This document shows positions 9,468-16,746 of a DNA stretch of 31,246 nucleotides, piece by piece. Made by a program: the position numbers and the translations under genes. This stretch comes from Labilithrix sp. (GTDB lineage Bacteria > Myxococcota > Polyangia > Polyangiales > Polyangiaceae). Where the stretch lies: contig JAQBQL010000207.1 of NCBI GenBank assembly GCA_028287035.1, forward strand, positions 1 to 31,246. The letters run 5' to 3'. The notes under the pieces are model-generated. The model was not told the origin of the DNA, did not search any database, and worked only from the letters and a program-made list of their open reading frames with translations. Position 1 is the first letter of the stretch. The number at the start of each line of letters is the position of its first letter.

Positions 9468-10502
9468 ATGGAAGTCACCTGTCCCGCCTGCGCCGCCCGG
9501 TACACCGCCAACGAGGACAAGCTCCGTGGCAAGACGGCGCGCATGCGGTGCCGCGCCTGCAACACGGTGTGGCTCGTGTCCGGCTCGAACGCCGGCGCCG
9601 TCGCGACCGACGAGCCGCCGATGTCCCTCGACGAGCGCGCCCCCGAGCTCGCGCGCACCGGTGAGCGCGGCCGCGCCGCCGTCGTGCGCCGCGGCGCCGA
9701 CCGCGAGCACCGCGATCTCTTCGCCAGCCGTCCTCTCGATCTCGGTTCCGTGAAACAGACGCTTCGGCCGGGACCCTTCGCAGGCAATGCGGGTCACGAC
9801 GATGCTCCACTGAGTGGCATGGCCGCTCGAAACGAGACCTCCGTTTTGTTCACCGTCGATGCGCTCCGTGGAACGACCCGCGTGAACACCCCCGCCCCCA
9901 TGTCCGGCGTCATCGTCGAGGACGACGAGGGGATCATCGACCTCAACGCCCTCGCCTCCGTGCCGCCCAAGGTGGGGAGCCGGTCGATCGCGCCGCTCTT
10001 CAGCGAGCCGCCGCCCGCCGCCTTCGCTGCCGACGTTCCCTCCGCGGACGGCTTCGGTCAGGGCTCGGTCGCGATGCCCGGCGGGCTCCGGCTCTCGAAG
10101 CGCGCGCTCGCCGGGGTCGCCGCCGCGCTGGTCGCCCTCGTCCTCTTCGGCGTGGGCATCCGCGCCGCCTTCAAAGGCGAGGAGCCGGTCGTCCGCGCCG
10201 CTGCCAACACGATGATCGCGCCGGTCGCGGCGCCGGTTGCCGTCACCGCGCCCGCGCCCGCGCCGGCTGCCGAGCAAGCACCGGCGGTCACCGCGTCGAC
10301 CAGCGACGAGGACAGCAAGTCGGACGTGAAGGCCGCCAAGAAGGGCAAGCGCTCGAAGGCCGGAGCGGGCGCCGCGAAGGCCTCGTTCACGCCCTCGAAG
10401 GCCTCGCAGACCACCATGCCCAAGGCCCCGAAGGCCTCCGACAAGTGCGGCTGCAAGGGCAACTTCGACTGCATCATCCGCTGCTCCGCCACCGGCAAGT
10501 GA
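9468..10502 (+). CDS. MJ0042-type zinc-ribbon single-pass membrane protein
   Basis: 344 residues. An N-terminal zinc ribbon has Cys5, Cys8, Cys28 and Cys31 in the CPxC...CRxC pattern of the MJ0042/zf-ribbon family. A central low-complexity region contains a short conserved-looking stretch (VIVEDDEGIIDLNALAS). One transmembrane helix lies at about 212-232, then an Ala/Pro/Lys-rich segment, and the last 18 residues carry four cysteines (DKCGCKGNFDCIIRC). A ribbon-linker-TM layout also occurs in myxobacterial motility proteins such as AgmX/GltJ, but the GYF and TonB-like parts of those are absent, so I do not assign that role. If the ribbon is cytoplasmic, the Cys-rich tail would be outside. It is divergent from the FHA-AAA+ gene. 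Confidence 0.8.
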   Translation: MEVTCPACAARYTANEDKLRGKTARMRCRACNTVWLVSGSNAGAVATDEPPMSLDERAPELARTGERGRAAVVRRGADREHRDLFASRPLDLGSVKQTLRPGPFAGNAGHDDAPLSGMAARNETSVLFTVDALRGTTRVNTPAPMSGVIVEDDEGIIDLNALASVPPKVGSRSIAPLFSEPPPAAFAADVPSADGFGQGSVAMPGGLRLSKRALAGVAAALVALVLFGVGIRAAFKGEEPVVRAAANTMIAPVAAPVAVTAPAPAPAAEQAPAVTASTSDEDSKSDVKAAKKGKRSKAGAGAAKASFTPSKASQTTMPKAPKASDKCGCKGNFDCIIRCSATGK

Positions 10503-10507
10503 GACCC

Positions 10508-10522
10508 GGGCGCCCGGCGCCC
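10508..10522. terminator. GC-rich hairpin between convergent genes
   Basis: GGGCG-CCCGG-CGCCC is a 5-bp stem, or a 7-bp palindrome around one base, in the 21-bp gap between convergent stops. No T-tract follows on either strand, so it is only terminator-like. Confidence 0.3.
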
Positions 10523-10523
10523 C

Positions 10524-11048
10524 TCACTCGCGGACGATGGGGACGCGCAGCGTGACGAGCCGCGAGCCGCCGCCCGGCGTCCGGGCCGCGGTGAGCGCAT
10601 CCTCGAACTTCGTGATCGACGCGTTCGCGATCCCGACGACGACGCGCACCTCGCGGGCGCCGCGGAGCGCCCTTCCGTCACCGCGGAACCGCACCGAACC
10701 GGCGCCAGGCAGCACCTCGACCTGCGCATCGAGCGGGTTCGGGTCGGCGTCCTCGGCGTCCATCGTGAACGCGTAGGCGACGATCTTCACGGATGACGGC
10801 GCCGTCGGCCGGAGCAGCAGCTCGAAGCGCCCCGTCGGTCCGCGCACGTGGAGCGCCCCGCCCGCGACCTCGTAGGGCGGGAGGACCGGCCCGTCGGCGA
10901 GCGAGGAAGTGCTCGCGGCGTGCTCGCTCCCGGCGCCGCGCGCGAGGACCAGCCAGCCGACGAGGCCGACCACCGCCACGACGCCCGCGAGGTTGGCGAT
11001 GCGGACCGCGCTCGAGCGGCGAGACGAGGAAGAGGTGGGTTCGGACAA
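10524..11048 (-). CDS. Membrane-anchored protein of unknown function
   Basis: 174 residues from a TTG start, supported by the TAGAGT hexamer 9 nt upstream and by the lack of another start before the transmembrane segment. A Ser/Arg-rich N-terminus is followed by one helix (about 18-37, IANLAGVVAVVGLVGWLVLA). The rest would be outside the cytoplasm and is beta-rich (GGALHVRGPTGRFELLLRPT, VRVVVGIANASITKFEDAL). There are no cysteines and no catalytic motif, and I do not recognise the family. The start codon lies 12 nt after the stop of the TrmH-family gene, so the two may be co-transcribed, but the -10-like element covers that stop codon and could give a separate message. Confidence 0.65.
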   Translation of the reverse strand: MSEPTSSSSRRSSAVRIANLAGVVAVVGLVGWLVLARGAGSEHAASTSSLADGPVLPPYEVAGGALHVRGPTGRFELLLRPTAPSSVKIVAYAFTMDAEDADPNPLDAQVEVLPGAGSVRFRGDGRALRGAREVRVVVGIANASITKFEDALTAARTPGGGSRLVTLRVPIVRE

Positions 11049-11057
11049 GGGGCCGCG

Positions 11058-11063
11058 ACTCTA
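11058..11063 (-). promoter_or_regulatory. TAGAGT -10-like element, gene at 11048
   Basis: The third TAGAGT in the window at this position: it ends 9 nt before the TTG start and contains the TAG stop of the upstream methyltransferase gene. Confidence 0.4.
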
Positions 11064-11930
11064 GCGCCCACTCTGCGGGGGGGCGATCTCTTCCAGGTGC
11101 GTGCGCGGACGTGTCGCCTCGTACAGCGCGATCCCGCTCGCCACCGACACGTTGAGCGAGTCGAGCGCCGGCGTCATGTCGATGCGCACCCGTCGCGCGC
11201 GGGCCATCACGTCCTCCGGCAGGCCATCGCCCTCGGTGCCCATGAGGAGGACGCGGCCGGCCGGCGCTCGCGACACGCTCACCACCTCGTCGAGCCGCTC
11301 GTCGCCGCGCGCCGAGAGCGCGAGGGCCTCCCACCCCGCGGCCTCGATCGCATCGAGCATGGCATGCGCCGACGAGCACCGCGCGAACGGCACGACCAGC
11401 GCGCCGCCCACCGAGACGCGGATCGCCTTCCGGTAGAGCGGATCGCACGTCGCCGGATCGAGCAGCACGCCGCGCGCGCCGAACGCCGCGGCGTTGCGAA
11501 AGATGCTGCCCACGTTGTCGTGGTTCGTCAGGCCGACGAGCCCGACGACCAGCGGGCGCCGGTGCGGATGCGGATCCTCGAGGAGCGAGGCCGCCTCGCG
11601 CGGCGTCCCCCGCTCGGCGAGGGCGAGGACGCCGCGGTGGATCGGAAAGCCAACGACTGCGTCCATCACCTCTTGCGGCACCACGTAGACAAGCACGTCC
11701 TCGGGCAGCCCCGACAGCACGTCCCCGAGCGCCTCGACGCGGCGGCGCTCGAGCAGCAGCGACCGCACGCGGAACTGCGTCTGCCGCGGCTCGCCGAGGA
11801 CGCGCACCACCACCTCGCCTTCGGCCACGAAGAGGCCGTCGTTCCGGGCGAGGTCGCGGTCTCGCAGCCGCAGGTACGGATCGAGCGCAGGGTCGCTCGC
11901 GCTCGCGATCGGCACCAGGGTGGCGGTCAC
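11061..11930 (-). CDS. TrmH/SpoU-family RNA 2'-O-methyltransferase
   Basis: 289 residues from a GTG start preceded by a GAGAGGGAG Shine-Dalgarno. The C-terminal SPOUT domain shows all three motifs: motif 1 NHDNVGSIFRNAAAFG (136-151, catalytic Arg about 145), motif 2 LLMGTEGDGLP (about 228-238) and motif 3 DSLNVSVASGIALYE (257-271). The N-terminal about 120 residues resemble the substrate-binding region of SpoU proteins (RNDGLFVAEGEVVV). It would transfer a methyl group from S-adenosylmethionine to a ribose 2'-OH in tRNA or rRNA; the exact nucleotide cannot be told. The trefoil-knot dimer is expected from the family. It is divergent from the PrsW-like gene, 95 bp away. Confidence 0.92.
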   Translation of the reverse strand: MTATLVPIASASDPALDPYLRLRDRDLARNDGLFVAEGEVVVRVLGEPRQTQFRVRSLLLERRRVEALGDVLSGLPEDVLVYVVPQEVMDAVVGFPIHRGVLALAERGTPREAASLLEDPHPHRRPLVVGLVGLTNHDNVGSIFRNAAAFGARGVLLDPATCDPLYRKAIRVSVGGALVVPFARCSSAHAMLDAIEAAGWEALALSARGDERLDEVVSVSRAPAGRVLLMGTEGDGLPEDVMARARRVRIDMTPALDSLNVSVASGIALYEATRPRTHLEEIAPPQSGR

Positions 11931-12008
11931 GCGAGCTCCCTCTCGAGCCGCGCCACGTCGCTGTTCATGGGCCGAGCCTCGCCTCCCCGGCCGCCGGCGG
12001 CAAGCGGG

Positions 12009-12014
12009 TATAGT
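12009..12014 (+). promoter_or_regulatory. TATAGT -10-like element, PrsW-like gene
   Basis: TATAGT (5 of 6 matches to TATAAT) ends 11 nt before the ATG at 12026, giving a predicted leader of about 5 nt. No -35 is recognisable, and the gene has no clear Shine-Dalgarno. Confidence 0.45.
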
Positions 12015-12025
12015 GGTGGCCGACC

Positions 12026-13651
12026 ATGCGCCTTCGCGAGCTGTTCTTCACGTCGCACGGAGCCCCGCGGCTCCTCGCGCCTGCGCTCGTGACGTTGCTC
12101 CTCACGTTCGCGCTGGGCTGGGCGGCGCTGCGGGGCGTCCAGCGCACCCTGCCGGACGACGAGCGTGCCGCCGCGCTCTCGCACGCCGGCCGCTATGCCG
12201 ACGCCGAGGCGCTCTACGTGCAGCTCCTCGCGCAGAAGCCGGACGTCTCGCTCGTGGTCGCGCTGCTCGAGAACCACCACCACGCGCGCATGAGCAAGAC
12301 ACTTCGCAGCGTCGGCGGCGCGGGGCTGAACGACGCGGGCGTGCGTGACGAGGCGGTCATGTCGGAGGAGGCGCTCGACGACCTCCTCGAGAACCGCCTG
12401 CCTCCCGACGTCTCCCTGGTCAGCCGCTTCTGGCGCGGTTCTTCGCAGGAGCGCGTGCCGTCGGGCCTGCGCGAGGCGGTCGTCATCGGCGCGGAGCAGG
12501 ACCCGCCGCGGCCCTGGCACAACCGCGCGCTCGCCGTCGATGCGGTCCGCCACCAGGACCTGCCCGAGGCAGCGCAGCGCTACGAGCGGGAGGGCCTCGC
12601 CTTCCCCGAACGGTCCGAGGACGTCGACCACGCGCTCTCCATCTGGATCGCGCTCGGCGCCTGGGATCACGCGAGCGAGCGCCTCCTCGACCCGCGGGTC
12701 GCGGCCGCCGCGGGCGCGGGCACGCGCTACCGCATCGCCGTTCACGAGCGGCAGTGGCGCGACGCGGTTCGCTTCCTGCTGCGCGCGGTGCGCCCCCGCG
12801 CGACCCTGCCGAGCCTCGTCATGGCCGGCGTCTCGGCGCTCGCGTGGGCCTTCTTCTGCGCGCGGCTCGGCAAGCTCGGCGAGCATGCGCGGCGCCGCGT
12901 CCCCCTCTACGTCGCGGCGTTCGTGCTCGGCGTGCTCAGCGTCGTGCCGACGGTCGGCCTCATCGCCGTCGAGGAGGCGAAGCTCCGCCTGGTCGAGACG
13001 GGCGAGCCGCTGCGCGACGCCCTCTTCTTCGTCTTCGGCGTCGGCCTGCGCGAGGAGGCCTCGAAGCTTCTGCTCTTTCTGCCACTGCTGCCGGTCCTGC
13101 GGCGCTGGGGCGACCGCCTCGACGTGCTCGTGTGCGGCGCGCTCGTGGGCCTCGGCTTCGCGTCGGAGGAGAACCTCGGGTACCTGGCAAGCGGCGATCT
13201 CTCGACGGGCATCGGGCGCTTCCTCACCGCGAACTTCATGCACATGGCGATGACCGCGATCCTCGCGGCCGCCCTCGACGACCTCATGCGGGATCGCGAG
13301 AAGAACGCCGCGGACTTCTCGCGCATCGCGATGATGGTCGTCGGCCTGCACGGCGCGTACGACTTTCTCCTGTCGCACGAGGAGTACGGCGGGTCCTACC
13401 TCGCGATGGCCGTGCTCTTCTTCCTCGTCGGGATGTTCCTCACCTCCGTCGACCACGCGCGCCGCACCGCCGACCGCGGCGTGACGGTCACGCAGTCGTT
13501 CGTGCTGGCGCTGTCGGTCGTCACCGGGACGAGCGCGGTCTACGCGGTGGCCCAGGTCGGCCTCTATCATGGCCTCGTCGTGATGACGTCGGGCCTCCTG
13601 GGCGTCGCGATCCTGATCTACGCGTTCGTCCGCAGCCTTCGCGGAATGTAG
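12026..13651 (+). CDS. PrsW-family intramembrane metalloprotease with N-terminal extension
   Basis: 541 residues. A transmembrane helix (about 18-38) is followed by a helical, TPR-like soluble region to about residue 260 (SHAGRYADAEALYVQLLAQKP). The rest is a multi-pass domain with the PrsW/CAAX-type signature: EEASK at 343-347, a second acidic pair SEEN at 380-383, and His406 and His442 in NFMHMAM and GLHGAYDF. These residues coordinate the metal in this family. Bacillus PrsW, of about 220 residues, cleaves an anti-sigma factor; this protein is more than twice that length, so the extension probably supplies substrate or partner recognition. No sigma/anti-sigma pair lies nearby, so the target is unknown. 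The gene ends 4 bp from the convergent lipoprotein gene. Confidence 0.85.
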   Translation: MRLRELFFTSHGAPRLLAPALVTLLLTFALGWAALRGVQRTLPDDERAAALSHAGRYADAEALYVQLLAQKPDVSLVVALLENHHHARMSKTLRSVGGAGLNDAGVRDEAVMSEEALDDLLENRLPPDVSLVSRFWRGSSQERVPSGLREAVVIGAEQDPPRPWHNRALAVDAVRHQDLPEAAQRYEREGLAFPERSEDVDHALSIWIALGAWDHASERLLDPRVAAAAGAGTRYRIAVHERQWRDAVRFLLRAVRPRATLPSLVMAGVSALAWAFFCARLGKLGEHARRRVPLYVAAFVLGVLSVVPTVGLIAVEEAKLRLVETGEPLRDALFFVFGVGLREEASKLLLFLPLLPVLRRWGDRLDVLVCGALVGLGFASEENLGYLASGDLSTGIGRFLTANFMHMAMTAILAAALDDLMRDREKNAADFSRIAMMVVGLHGAYDFLLSHEEYGGSYLAMAVLFFLVGMFLTSVDHARRTADRGVTVTQSFVLALSVVTGTSAVYAVAQVGLYHGLVVMTSGLLGVAILIYAFVRSLRGM

Positions 13652-13655
13652 CGGG

Positions 13656-14975
13656 TCACTTCTTCGTGGCGCCGCTGCTGCCGATGAGGATCGGCATGTA
13701 GTGCGGCGTGCCCTGGTAGGTCGACACGATCGACACGAGCTCCGAGCCCGTGCGGCCCGCGGAGTTGACGGTGATCGTGAGGTAGGCCTTCTCGCCGTTC
13801 TGACCCGACGTGACGTCGAGGCTCAGGTCGACGGTGGCGGTCTGGCGGCTGGCGATGCCGCCCGCGATTGCCTTGATGTCCCACGCCTTGAGCGGCCCGT
13901 CGCTGTACAGGCCGAGCGCGATGGTGCGCGTCTCGCCGACCGCGATGTTGTAGCCCTTCGTCGTCACCTTGCCGCCGCCGAGCTGCGAGAGGTCGACGTC
14001 GACGTCCTCGAGGCCGAGCGGCGTCGTGTTGTAGAAGACGCGGTTCGCGTAGGCGGGCACGCAGGGGTCATGGCCGGCCGCGGCGCTCTTGTTCGACCAC
14101 TGACGCTGCACGTGATACGTGAGGCCGCTCTCGGCGCCGGGGAGGAGCTCGGAGTCGCGATAGAACTCGCAGGCGTCGCCGTTCTCGCTCTGGAACTGCT
14201 GGAAGAACTCCCACGCGAGGTCCTGGTTGCGGAACCCGTACCAGGCAGGCTGCGTCTGCGGGTACGGGTCGGTGGCGGCCTCGGCGAGCTCGTGGCTCGC
14301 GGCGACGGTGACGCTCTCGAAATCGTTGCTGCACCGCGGGACGATCGCGTAGGCGACGTCCTTGCCACTGGCGGTGACGCTGTCGTGGTAGCCGCCGACG
14401 CCCTGCGAGCACGCGCTCTGCCCCTGCAGGATCAGCTGCATCGAGGTCGGCAGGTACAGGATGTAGACGGGGTTGCCGGTGGCGGGCGTTGGGAACGCGC
14501 CGCTCTCGACGTTCGCCTTCACGAGGTCCTGCAGCTCGCTGTCGCTGATCGACGTGGGCGCTGCGGTCGTGAGCCGGACGTGGTTGTCGGCGCCGCTGAC
14601 CGCGGCCTTGCTGCCGTATTCGGCGGTCACGGCGCTCCAGTACGCGCCGGCGCCGATGGTGTCGCCGAGGCCCTCGAGCGTGTCGGCCTGCTCGTCGCCG
14701 GGCCAGGTCACGGTGACGATGACGGGGTTCACGAGGACGGAGCCGCCGTTGTTCACGAGCTGGCCCATCGCCGGCTTGAAGGCCGGATAGGTCGTGCTGA
14801 CCTCGCCGTGGTCGACGACCGGCGGGGGCGTCGACGCGTCGGCCGTCGCGACGGGCGGCTCGTCGGTCGGCGCGGCGGCGGGCGCCGGGACGATCACGGT
14901 CTCGGTCGACCCGCAGGCGACGGCGACGGCGGCGAGGAGCGAGAGGACGACCGGAGCGAGCGCGACATTCTTCAT
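13656..14975 (-). CDS. Lipoprotein with metallopeptidase-like HELAEAATDP motif
   Basis: 439 residues. Signal peptide with lipobox AVAC and Cys21, followed by a Pro/Ala-rich linker (about 25-55). The body contains ASHELAEAATDP at 226-237, an HExxE-type zinc-site motif with a following Asp, as found in some secreted bacterial peptidase-like proteins. Several Cys (CSQG, RCSND, DACEFY, DPCVP) suggest disulfides. The C-terminal about 100 residues look like a beta-sandwich (ATVDLSLDVTSGQNGEKAYLTITV). The likely location is the outer membrane or cell surface. Peptidase activity is inference because the full set of metal ligands cannot be placed by eye. The ATG at 14975 was preferred to one 57 nt upstream because it gives a normal lipoprotein signal. 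Confidence 0.75.
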   Translation of the reverse strand: MKNVALAPVVLSLLAAVAVACGSTETVIVPAPAAAPTDEPPVATADASTPPPVVDHGEVSTTYPAFKPAMGQLVNNGGSVLVNPVIVTVTWPGDEQADTLEGLGDTIGAGAYWSAVTAEYGSKAAVSGADNHVRLTTAAPTSISDSELQDLVKANVESGAFPTPATGNPVYILYLPTSMQLILQGQSACSQGVGGYHDSVTASGKDVAYAIVPRCSNDFESVTVAASHELAEAATDPYPQTQPAWYGFRNQDLAWEFFQQFQSENGDACEFYRDSELLPGAESGLTYHVQRQWSNKSAAAGHDPCVPAYANRVFYNTTPLGLEDVDVDLSQLGGGKVTTKGYNIAVGETRTIALGLYSDGPLKAWDIKAIAGGIASRQTATVDLSLDVTSGQNGEKAYLTITVNSAGRTGSELVSIVSTYQGTPHYMPILIGSSGATKK

Positions 14976-15137
14976 CGAGGTGGCGCGCACCCTACCATCG
15001 CGATCCGGGACGGCAGGTCTCCCCGGCGGCACGGGAGCCTCGCCGATCGGGAATGACAGCGCTGGCGTGGGAAACGTCCCGTGAGGCTGTTCTCGAGGGG
15101 CGTCTCGACGTCGACGGTCGAGCTACGCGGCGACGAT

Positions 15138-15210
15138 TCGTTCGGATCCCTCACGGCTACCGCGTTCCCCGCGAGGTCGGGGGCCTCGAAACTCGTTCGG
15201 ATCCCTCACG
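15138..15210. repeat. 18-bp direct repeat pair in an intergenic region
   Basis: TCGTTCGGATCCCTCACG occurs at 15138-15155 and again at 15193-15210 with no mismatch, start to start 55 bp. A shorter GGGCCTCGA repeat (15181 and 15216) flanks the second copy. The gap between the genes (14976-15250) contains no convincing ORF, promoter or RNA gene; these repeats are all I can see there. Confidence 0.7.
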
Positions 15211-15250
15211 ATGCGGGGCCTCGACGTGCGCGTCGGCGGGCGCCCCGCCA

Positions 15251-15658
15251 TCACGGCGCGACCGATGCTCGCTCCGCGCCGTAGACGGTGAGGGTCGCGT
15301 CGGCATCGATGCCGACCAGGGCGCTCATCATCTCTCGCGTGAGCACCCATTCACTGGTGTCGGGGCTCAGCGCTGCCTGGACGCCGATGCTGAAGACACG
15401 GCGACCGGCCTTGTCCCACGCCGCGCGCGCTTCCGCCGGCAACGCGTGAACGAGCGCGATCAGCTCGAAGACGACCGCCGGGAAGGCCGCATGCGCGGCG
15501 CCGCTCTCGAACGACAAGACCGGCGCCACCGGCCCCGACGCGCCGCGATGCAAGACGACGATCGCGTCGCCGAAGCCCTTCACCAGCGCAGCGTGATCGA
15601 AGTCTCCGAAGAGATCCACGTCCACGTTGAGGAAGCGAACCGCGGACTCGTTTGGCAC
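15251..15658 (-). CDS. Hypothetical protein, small soluble
   Basis: 135 residues from a GTG start. The sequence has a hydrophobic alternating pattern (VRFLNVDVDLFGDF, AIVVLHRG, RRVFSIGVQAAL) and a plausible mixed alpha/beta fold. It has no signal peptide, cysteine or recognised motif. It is the first gene after tRNA-Val on the same strand and is separated from it by a strong hairpin, so it probably needs its own promoter, which I could not find. Codon and base usage match the neighbours. The coding call rests on sensible amino-acid composition and a full-length frame; the start codon is uncertain. Confidence 0.6.
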   Translation of the reverse strand: MPNESAVRFLNVDVDLFGDFDHAALVKGFGDAIVVLHRGASGPVAPVLSFESGAAHAAFPAVVFELIALVHALPAEARAAWDKAGRRVFSIGVQAALSPDTSEWVLTREMMSALVGIDADATLTVYGAERASVAP

Positions 15659-15695
15659 TGGCGTGACCGAGCGCCCTGCGGGGGCCGACTGGAGA

Positions 15696-15727
15696 GGAAG
15701 GTGGTGGGAACCTCCCCACCACCTTCC
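15696..15727 (-). terminator. 13-bp hairpin after tRNA-Val
   Basis: GGAAGGTGGTGGG (15696-15708) pairs perfectly with CCCACCACCTTCC (15715-15727) around a 6-nt loop, starting 8 nt after the CCA end of the tRNA. There is no T-tract, so it may act with Rho or protect the 3' end. Confidence 0.6.
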
Positions 15728-15735
15728 GATCTATC

Positions 15736-15810
15736 TGGTGGGCGCAGAGGGATTTGAACCCCCGACTTCAACCGTGTGAAGGTCGCACTCTACCGCTGAG
15801 TTATGCGCCC
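15736..15810 (-). tRNA. tRNA-Val (anticodon CAC)
   Basis: The minus strand folds as a standard cloverleaf: acceptor GGGCGCA pairing with TGCGCCC, D-arm ACTC-AGCGGTA-GAGT, anticodon stem CGACC/GGTTG with loop TTCACAC, and T-arm GGGGG-TTCAAAT-CCCTC with a wobble at its end. The loop places CAC at 34-36, reading GUG (valine). The CCA end is encoded (15738-15736), unlike in the tRNA-Leu at 28460. The variable loop is short (5 nt). Confidence 0.95.
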
Positions 15811-15823
15811 GTGTCTCGGCTGA

Positions 15824-15852
15824 GAATTACTCCAGAGCCTCGACCATGACAA
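15824..15852 (-). promoter_or_regulatory. tRNA-Val promoter
   Basis: TTGTCA, a 17-nt spacer, then TAATTC, which ends exactly 13 nt before the first base of the tRNA. The tRNA-Leu gene has the same TAATTC at the same 13-nt distance. Confidence 0.5.
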
Positions 15853-15858
15853 GCCCCT

Positions 15859-16731
15859 TCACTTCTTCTTCGACGGGGCCGCGCCCTGCGCCGCGTCGGG
15901 GGATGCGTTGGTCGCGCCGTCGCACCCGTAGTAGCCCGCGCTCGACGCCTTCAGGCCGCCCTCGGCGTCGTGCTTGAAGAAGCGGAGTGACGCGTCGAGG
16001 TCCTGCGAGGCGAGCGGATGCGCGCCGGGCCGCGTGCAGTATGCATGCAGCCAGCCGGCCTTCGCGAGCCCATCGTGGAGCTCCTTCATCTTCGGCGCCT
16101 GGTCGCTGTCACCCTCCGCCGCGACCAGCATCATCGGCGCCGCCTTGGCGGGCTTGCTCATCGCGCCGGGGAGCGAGCCGCCGTTGACGATCGCGTAGGC
16201 CTGCGCCGGGAAGAGGTCGTGCGCCGCAAGGTACTCCGCGAAGAAACCGCCGTTCGAGTAGCCGAGCACGTACCGCTTGTGCGACCCGCCCTCGAGGATC
16301 GCGTCGACCTGCCAGAGCACGCGGTCCCACTCCGCGACGACGTTCTTGAAGGCCTGCGGGTCCTCGGACTCCTGCGGCCAGCAGAAGTGATCCTTGAGCT
16401 CCTCTTTCCAGGCGCAGAGCCCGCGCTTGCCGCGCGGAACGACGACCGCGAAGCCCTTGTCGATGGCGGAGTGAACGAGCTTCCACTCGTCCGCCGAGCC
16501 GTGCCCCACGTACATGCCGTGGAGGTACACGAGCACGGGCGTGTCGCGCGTCGTCGTCTCGGGGACGGCGAAGCACGTGTCCTGCGGACCGACCTCGAAG
16601 CCCTCCGGGCACCACGACTCGGAGGCGCTGAGATGGGGGTTCGGCGCCTTCGACGGCGAGCAGGCGGCGGCGCAAACGGCGGCGAGCGCGCTCACCCCCA
16701 GGCCCGTGAGCTTGGTCCTCGGAGTCGTCAT
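15859..16731 (-). CDS. Lipoprotein of the alpha/beta-hydrolase (esterase-like) fold
   Basis: 290 residues. N-terminal signal with a marginal lipobox (CAAAC, Cys24), so it is probably a lipoprotein. The alpha/beta-hydrolase core shows the oxyanion-hole HG in VLVYLHG (71-72), the nucleophile elbow GYSNGG with Ser159, an acidic turn EGDSDQ (about 210) and a late His in GAHPLA (about 235). This arrangement resembles PHB-depolymerase or feruloyl-esterase-like lipases. Four to six cysteines suggest disulfides outside the cytoplasm, and the C-terminus ends in a Lys-rich tail. It is the last gene of the eight-gene run, 15 nt after EngB. The substrate is unknown. Confidence 0.75.
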   Translation of the reverse strand: MTTPRTKLTGLGVSALAAVCAAACSPSKAPNPHLSASESWCPEGFEVGPQDTCFAVPETTTRDTPVLVYLHGMYVGHGSADEWKLVHSAIDKGFAVVVPRGKRGLCAWKEELKDHFCWPQESEDPQAFKNVVAEWDRVLWQVDAILEGGSHKRYVLGYSNGGFFAEYLAAHDLFPAQAYAIVNGGSLPGAMSKPAKAAPMMLVAAEGDSDQAPKMKELHDGLAKAGWLHAYCTRPGAHPLASQDLDASLRFFKHDAEGGLKASSAGYYGCDGATNASPDAAQGAAPSKKK

Positions 16732-16746
16732 CTACCGAGGCGGATA

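Noticed and set aside
11927..13570. 547-codon open frame on the minus strand
   Set aside because: Antisense to the PrsW-like gene, whose catalytic motifs are clear; the product is a charged repeat-like composition.
14972..15154. 60-codon minus-strand frame in the 14976-15250 gap
   Set aside because: No ribosome site, Arg/Ser/Pro-rich product, and it spans one copy of the direct repeat and the start of the lipoprotein gene.
15580..15771. 63-codon frame across the hairpin and the 3' half of tRNA-Val
   Set aside because: The first residues are the translation of the tRNA T-arm and acceptor; this is a common artefact.
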